From Reinekea marina (GTDB lineage Bacteria; Pseudomonadota; Gammaproteobacteria; Pseudomonadales; Natronospirillaceae), in the NCBI RefSeq assembly GCF_030409715.1, contig NZ_JAUFQI010000001.1, positions 1,109,001 through 1,173,000 on the forward strand: a stretch of 64,000 nt of DNA. Reading direction: 5' to 3'. The notes beneath the pieces were generated by a model, which was not told where the DNA came from, did not search any database, and saw only the letters and a program-made list of their open reading frames with translations. Every line of letters starts with the position of its first letter. Position 1 is the stretch's first letter. Positions 1 to 9,000 of this stretch are shown piece by piece. The translations under genes and the position numbers were made by a program.

Positions 1-3000
1 AATCTTTCCAATATAGGCACTGTTTATTTTACAGTCATAAAAGTCAATGAACCACCGGTCATAATCTCCCCCCCTATTGAGCTAACCAACGAATACGCCG
101 ACTATGGTTACAGTGTGGTTGCAAAAGATCCAAACGAATATGATGTACTTGCGTACTCTTTAGATCAAATGCCATTTGGTATGGCGATCGACACGGCAAC
201 CGGAAAAATAAATTGGCAACCAGACGCCAGTTGGACCCAATCTGTTCCTGATTTTAATAAACAATGCTATGTCGTACCGACAGGGTCAGTAAAAGAATAT
301 GAAGAAGGCGATGAAAATAATGATCAAGCCTACATAGCCCCGTTATTTCAGCAAGTAAAAGCCTCATTAGAGAGCGCAAGCGTATTTACCGCACGCGAAG
401 CTGTAAATTGGCACAACGCCAATGGCTGCCTAGGCTGCCATGTTCAAACACAATCGCTATTGGGTTTACAGGCCTCGAAAGACAAAGCAGATGTAAACGA
501 AGTCGCCGCCGAATATTTGCTAACCGAGTTATTGTCGAGTCAACTCTCTGATGGCTCAATACGTCGTTCACATCCTCAATATACAAAAACTCAAACAGCC
601 TTCGCTCTTTGGTCGTTAAGTTTTGTGCCTGAGATTGAACGAACAATGGACGTTAGAGGCCGAGCACTTAACTTTATGATGGCTCGCCAGAATACCAATG
701 GCGATCAAGTTTTTTGGTCTCAAGATCACAATTCAGGCTGGATGCGCGACTACGATTCTATTACTTCCGTTGTTGCTTTGTCGGGTGCCCGCTATTTAAA
801 AGACTTACAAAACCTAGATTCAATTTCACCTGAACAACAAACCTATGCCGATAATTTTATTGCACGTATTCCGAGCATTATTAACTTTGAACTCGCACGC
901 GCTTACGGCAATGAAAATGAAACACTTTGGCTCGCCTTTCGTCAAATTGCATTGGCGGAGCTATTACCTTTTGTGAGTGACGAACTTCGCGCTATGGAAA
1001 TTCAAAATGCCATTGCGTTTACTGATTCACACTTAAGAGAACGCCAAGTCACTACGGGCGGTTGGGCACGATACGGTTACAGTAATAACGCAGACCCACT
1101 AACATCTGCCTGGGTTGGCCTGGCTTTAAATTATTTAGATCCACCACTGACAGATACCGCCGTTACCAGCAACATTGAGTATTTACTCGATTCTCAATCA
1201 GCTAATGGTACATGGGTAACCAACAGCGGATTATTCACAACCCATTTGGCCACCACCAGCTTAGTTATGGCTTATTTACCTATTGCCATGGAACACTTAG
1301 GTAACCCAGATATACATGCAGGGACAATTCACCTGCTTGAGCGAGAAAGCGGTGTACATTCGTTAAGCGCCACCATAAGCAACCGTGGTTTAGCCGATAT
1401 CACGGCGCCTATCACAGTGAACTTCTATAATGGCAAGGAAGATCAGGGCGACTTGTTAGGCTCTGTATTACTCACCAACCTACTCAGTGGCGAAATACAA
1501 CAACCCAGCATAGACGTAGAAGACCATCGTTTAACCGACCATGTTTATATCACTTTGGCTAGCGCAAGTACTTTAGACGAATGCGAAATCACCAACAACA
1601 GCTCTCATGCAGCCATTGTACGCGCGCGCGTGACCGACCCTAGCAATGAAAGTGATACGCAAATTTACGCACTGAACGTTATCGATGTTAACGAAGCTCC
1701 GCTAATCACAAGTGAAGCACCTTCGGAGCACCAAGGTGGTCAAGGATTAAAGTACAAAATTGAAATTACAGACGGGGATGTGGGAGACGGCCATCGCTAC
1801 AGCATTATCTCCGGCCCTGCCAATGTCTATGTTGATGCAAAAACAGGTGTAGTCACCGCCGCACCAGGCAGTTTAGCGCCCGGCACTTACGAAATTGTAG
1901 TGCAGGTCGAAGATTTACGCGGAGCAACGGCGACGCAAACTATAACCTTTGTGGTATTTGCAAATGACCCTCCTTCGATAGTCTCCATCGCTGTAGAAAA
2001 AGGGAATGAACAAACAGGTTACGAATACGATGTAGACGCCATAGATCCAAATAACGATGTTTTAAAATACGCCCTTGAAAAAAGCCCTCAAGGTTCTTGG
2101 ATTAATAAAAATTCCGGTTTACTAAACTGGGTGGGTGCGAGTCAGTTCGTTGAGCCGATGACGGAGACCAATGATCAATGCATTGGTGTGATTGATCAAA
2201 ATATTGGTGGCATTACGTCAGTTGTCAAATGGTCGCTTAATTACCCGAACTCTAATGCCCATGTGTTTGGGCCGGTCAACGTCGCTCAAATGACCGATGA
2301 TAATAATGATGGCTTAATTAACCAACACGATGACACCGATATAATATTTGTAGTTAGTCAGGGCGGGCAACCAGCCCTTACCGTTGCAGATGGCGCTACA
2401 GGTCAAATTCATTGGAATAAAACTGGATTAAATAATTCATTTTACGGCAGTACAGCGGTTGCCGACACAGATAAAGATGGTATCCCAGAAATATTTGTAA
2501 CGAACAATCAAAGAACACAACTCCTTAAAGTCTCTTCAGATGGCCAGTTAATTTGGCAAGTAGCGACGGGTTTACCCGCGATGACTTACCCGCGTGATGG
2601 CGTCGCAATTGCAGATTTGAACGCTGATGGTACCGCTGAAATTATTGTAGGGTCTGCTGTATTTAGCACTAATGGAGTAAAGCTTTGGAATGGAACAAAA
2701 GATTTCGGTGGCGATCGAAATTATGGCTTTAATTCTGTTGTCGCTGATGTTGATCTCGATGGTTACCAAGAAGTCATTGCAGGCAGAAGCATTTACGGCC
2801 ATGACGGTACCGTGAAAGCTCATGTAGGTGAGCTCAACTCTGACGGATTTACAGCCGTCGGTAACTTCGATGACGATGAATTTGGCGAAATTGTATTAGT
2901 CGGAGGCAGTCAAGTCTCTTTGTTTAATCATGACGGCAGCGTAATTTGGAAAAATGTAAGCTTAACAGGCGGTGGATATGGCGGCGCACCAACCATTGGT

Positions 3001-6000
3001 GATTTTGATGGTGATGGTTTACCTGAAATAGGCGTCGCGGGGGCGAGATACTATTTTGTATTTGAACACGACGGTACTTTGAAGTGGTTCTCGCCAACAC
3101 GTGATTCTTCATCGCATCGAACCGGCTCCAGTCTGTTTGATTTCAATAGTGATGGAAAAATTGAAGTAGTATATGCAGATGAATACTTTTTACGTGTTTA
3201 TGATGGTGAGACGGGCACAGTTTTAATAGAAGAAAGCAATCGATCCGGTACCACACTCGAATATCCGGTCATCGCCGATGTTGATAACGATGGTTATGCT
3301 GAAATTATTGTCGGCTCAAGTAACATTTCAGGTACGTTGCGCGTCTTAGAAAGCTCAGAAAACAACTGGGCACCCACACGCTCAATTTGGAATCAGCACG
3401 CTTATAACATCAATAACATTAACGACGATTTAACGGTTCCGGCAAGCCCTGTTAAATCTTGGCTAACGCATAACACGTTCCGTTTAAATACGTTCCCAGA
3501 CCGTCCTGCACTTGGACAAGCCGATTTAACGGTACATGATATTCGCTTTGATGAAGCAACATCGCAAATTTTTGCGACAGTTCTCAATCGCGGGTTAGCA
3601 CCCATTACCGGTGCCATAAATGTAACCTTTACCCACGAACACAGTTGGACTGGCGATACTTTATTAGGCGAAGTGAGTGTCAACGGTTTATTAAATAGTC
3701 AATCGCAAACAGTCGCAATAACGATTGCCGATACGGATATTCTTGAGCAGACCATTCGCGTAGATGTCACTCCCAATGAACAAAGCAATGAATGCCTCAC
3801 CGACAACAACCAAACGCGTGCAGTCGTTATGCAAGCCAGTGTTTATGACGAAGCGGGCCTATTTGATATACAAACTTTTGCCGCCTCTATTACGAATGTA
3901 AACGATAGCCCAAGCATTATCAGTTCTGCGAGTTTCACCGCGACTGAAAACGCAGGCTTTAGTTTTAATATCGACGTGAGTGATGCTGATGTCGGCGATG
4001 ATCATCGCTACGAACTATTAAACGCTCCTGTCCAAATCAGCATCGATGCAAATACAGGCAAACTTGAAAGCGATGGTTTACCTATTGGCGCTTACCCAGT
4101 GTTGGTTAAAGTTTATGATTTAGTTGGCGCCTCAGCAGAACAAACTATTTTAATAACGGTTACCACCGCAGACAATTATGCGCCCATTATTTCTTCAGAC
4201 CCGGTGGAATCGGTCAACTTAGGAGACCAATACAGCTATCAAGTGATTGCGTCCGATCCAGACGGAGATGCCATTCAATTCTTTATGTCTCGAACGCAAC
4301 CCGGCCTTTCTATTGACGCCGACAGCGGTTTAATTTTATGGACACCTGTTGAGTCGGACTTAGGATTGAAATCAGCCGAAGTCAGTGTGATTGACCAAAA
4401 CGGTGCGATTACCAAGCAATACTTCTTAATAGACGTTATCGATAGCCAACAACCGAACCATGCGCCCATAATCACCAGTGTGCCATCAGGTGTTGTGTAC
4501 GCGGGTAAAGAATATCTCTACCCCGTGATTGCTACCGATGAGGACGGCGATGCGCTAACCTATTCCGTCATAACCGACGAACCCGCGATAACCATCAATC
4601 AAAATGGTGTGCTGCAATGGTTACCCGCTTTCGATCTCGTTGGTCAATCCGTTATTGTTGAAATTCAGGTTAACGATAGTCGCGGCGGTATCGCCATACA
4701 AAAGTTAACGCTACCCGTGAACGCCAGCGCCAACCACCCACCGATTATTTCTTCGGTTCCTAATTTATCTGCCTATGTCGATGAACCCTATAGCTATTCT
4801 ATTATCGCCAGCGATGAAGACGGAGATGCATTTACGTTCGAGTTATTAGAACAAGCCAATGGCATGAGCTTAGTCGGCAACCTTATTCAATGGTCACCGT
4901 CTAGCGTTCAACTCGACACGGCACCAAACGTGACGATAAAAGTAACCGATGCGCGCGGCGCAGCCAGTACACAATCGTTTAGTGTGTATGTGAATGCAGC
5001 GGTTATTGAAAACTCGGCACCGGTGATTACCAGCATTCCAAATGGCTCAGTCTATGCCGGCGTACCATTTACCTATGCTGTTACAGCCACCGATGCAGAC
5101 AACGATACCCTCACCTACAGCATAGAAAGTAACCGTAGCGACATACTCATTGATAGCGTGAGCGGATTATTGTCTTGGTCGCCAACAGTTGATGACATTG
5201 GCAACACCATTGAACTCACGGTGAACGTAAATGATGGGCGTGGGGGCATTGCTTGGCAAAAACTCTCTTTACCAGTAAACGACACCGCCAATAGCGCACC
5301 TTTAATACAGTCTCAACCGAGCTTATCGAGTTACGTTGACGAGCCGTATCACTACCTCATTATCGCCAGCGATGCTGAAGGCGATGCAATCACGCTAACC
5401 TTACTAGACGCGCCTGAAGGCATGACATTAGTTGGCGATCGCATTCAATGGACCCCGTTACTCAGCCAGGGGGATACAGCTCACCAAGTCACCCTAAAAG
5501 CCACCGATGCGCGCGGCGCAGCCAGCACGCAATCGTTTAGTGTGTATGTAAACTCTATCGTGGCTCCTAACCAAGCACCAACGATTATCAGTAGCCCTAC
5601 TTCACCGGCGATTGTCGGCCAAGAATACCAATATAACGTTATCGCCGTTGATGCCGATGGTGACACGCTGGTTTACAGTTTAGCCTCGGCTATTGAAGGC
5701 ACTTCTCTAAATCAAAATGGTGCTTTGCGTTGGACACCGACGATTGATCAAATAGGCACCCACTCTTTAAGTGTTCAAGTCAGCGACAACCGCGCTATGG
5801 TTACGCAAACATTTTTACTCGATGTCATTGCGGATGGTAGCCAGAACCAAGCACCGATCATCACCAGCACACCGTTGACCGTTGCCGTGCAAAACCAAGC
5901 CTACAAATACGCCATTACCGCGACAGACCCAGATGGCGACTCACTAAGTTATGGCTCGTTAACATTACCCATTGGCGCAACGTTAGCCGATAATCTTTTA

Positions 6001-9000
6001 ACTTGGTCACCAACGGCCGATCAAATTGGTATTCACGATGTTGTTGTGTTTGCAGACGACGGTAATATTCGAGCCTTACAAAGTTACACCATTGCCGTAA
6101 CCGACACCGCATTACCGATTGATGCCTTCTTAAATGTTGAACCACAACATCCAAACTTTGGCGATATTGTCTCCATTCAATTGTTAGCCAACGGCGGCCA
6201 AAACGCCCTGTTTAAAACGGTCACCGTTAATGGAACCGAATACACGTTAGATGCCTACGGCCGCACCAATGTACTGGCCAACCAATATGGCATCAGTACG
6301 GTAATTGGCACGGTAACCGACGGCATTGAAACAATTACCGAGGAAGATTACTTTACGGTCGTTGACCCATCCGATAGCACGCCACCGACAATCACATTGC
6401 ATAGTCCAACCGATAACGCAACAGTGACCGCGCCAACCGATGTTATTGCAACGATTCAAGACGCCAACCTTCGCCAATGGCAATTAATTGTCAGCGAACA
6501 AGACAGCGCACCAACCGACTACCAAATAATTGCGACAGGCAACTCAAATGTCGATAACGGTGTGATTGGCCAATTTGATCCAACCTTGCTTACTAATGGA
6601 CAATACCAGTTAGTTATTTTTGCAGAAGACACCAATGGCTTGGTGACGCAGGAAGGCGTAAATTTGTTGGTGGAGGGTGATTTTAAAGTTGGTAACTTCA
6701 GTATTACGTTTGAAGATGTCAATGTACCTGTCGCTGGCATCCCGATTCGAGTAACCCGTACATACGATAGTCGCCGCCGCCATGAACGACTCGATTTTGG
6801 CTATGGCTGGAGTGTTGGCTACCAAGATGTAAAAGTACACGAATCACGAGTGCCTGGCAGCCATTGGGCGCTGAATGAATACTCAGGAGCTTTTGGAATT
6901 ATTCCCGTATTCTGTGTTGAGCCTCAAGGCGCGCCCGTTGTTTCGGTAAGTTTACCAGGCGGAGACGTTGAAAAATTTGAGATGGCGGCCTCACCGAAAT
7001 GTAACAACGTAATCCCGATTAAAGACGTGAGCCTTGTATTCAATGCCATGGGCGATACTCAATCTAAATTAGAAGCTTTAGATGAGACAACCGCTTACTT
7101 AAATGGAGGCAACTTAGTCGAAACGGGTTATTTTTCAAGCCCCGTCAACCCGAACCGATATAAGCTCACCACTAAAAATGGCTACGTTTATTTCTTAAAC
7201 CAAGGTTTTGGCGTTGATAAAGTGATAGACCCGAATGGCCATACGCTCACTTATACCGAAAATGGCATAATTCATTCAAGCGGGAAATCAATTGAATTTG
7301 TACGCAATGCTTACGGCCAAATAGAAAACATAATAGACCCTGCAGGGAACATTATAGAATACCGCTATGACGCAAATGGCGATTTAATTAATGCTATAGA
7401 TACTGTTTCTTTTGTAAATAATAAACCAGGAGCAACCTATAACTATTATGGCCAAACACATGGTTTAAATGAAATGTTTGACCCGCTTGACCGTCGTGTT
7501 ATTAAAAATATTTACGACGAAGCGGGCAGACTTGATTATCAAGAAGACAGTAACGGCAATATCATTTCTTTCGATCACGATTTAGAAGGCCGCGTTAGCA
7601 CCGTAACCGATCGTGAGTTCCGCACAAAAGTGTTCGCCTACGATACTCAAGGCAACGTCTTAAATGAAATTAAAAAAGCCCAAGGCATTGTTTACAGTGA
7701 CGACATAGAATCAGTATTCGCGTATGACGCCAACGGAAATCAAACCAGCAGTGCAGTTGGTGGCTTAGATTTTGCCACCACCGCAAAATTTGATACCAGC
7801 AATAACCAAGAGTGGGCAACCAATGCACTCGGGCAAACGGTTTTTTATCGAGACTACAACGAAAAAGGCCAAGAAGGCGAAATAGAAGATGAACTCGGCC
7901 GTGTGCATACAATGCAATACGACGTTATCGGTAACTTATATCGCATTGAAGGCCCTGAATACCAAGATCCAGTTACCTTAGAAGTTAAGCGTGATAGTGC
8001 CAGCAATGTTATAAACAGCCGTGGTTTAGTTGAATCGACCACCGACATGAGCGGCAACACTACCCACTATACCTATTACCCGAAAGGGCATGCTTGGGAA
8101 GATCAAAAGAAGACAGAATCAACACAAGTTGGTGGCACAGTAACTTACACCTACGATGACAATCTAAACGTTACCACTGAAACACGTGAACGAACCGTCG
8201 ATGGTGTTGTACAGCAAGAAACAGTCGCATACGAATACGATATTCAAAACCGTTTAACCGTGATGACTTATCCCGACGGCAGTTACACCCAAACTCGTTA
8301 CGACTTAACCGGCAATGCCTATGAAGAACGCGACCGCTTTGGTGTGTGGACTGAACATGAGTTCGACGCCTATGGTCGAACCGTAGCAAGTTACTACGCC
8401 GATGGCACCAGCGAGCATTGGACTTTCTACGCCGAAGGTAATGTCGAAACCCATATAAGTCGCGGAGGCATTGTTACGCTTTATGAGTACGATGACTTCG
8501 GTCGCCAATGGAAGGTACACAATCAAACCGAAGCGCTAGCCACCGGTTTACCTAGCTTTACTGAAACAAAATACACACCGCAAGGCTGGGTAGAGTTTGA
8601 ATGGGACGCAGAACGCAACCTAACGGAATACAAATATAATGTCGCCGGTCAACGCGTATCGGTGATCCGACACGATGGCAAAGGCAACACCTTTGAACAC
8701 AGCTTCACCTATTACGACAACGGTGAACTGCACACCGAGACGGATGCCAACGGTCATACCACCACCTATGAAATCAACGAACAGGACCAACGTGTAAAAA
8801 CTATTTTCCACGATGGAACGGATGTAGAAGCTCGTTACGATGCCATGGGTGTTCGCACGCACGGCATTGACCAAAATGAGCGCCGTACAAGGTTTGGTTA
8901 TGACGACCTTGGCCGATTAACAGAAGTACAACCGGAAGTGCAAGTCGCCTTGAACGGTTTTATGGTTGATGTGCCAGTAACAACATACAGCTACGATGAA

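Noticed and set aside
4200..6110. Regularly spaced repeats that could be taken for a CRISPR-like array
   Set aside because: The period is about 280 bp, in frame, and encodes Ig/cadherin domains; no short identical direct repeats with unique spacers exist.
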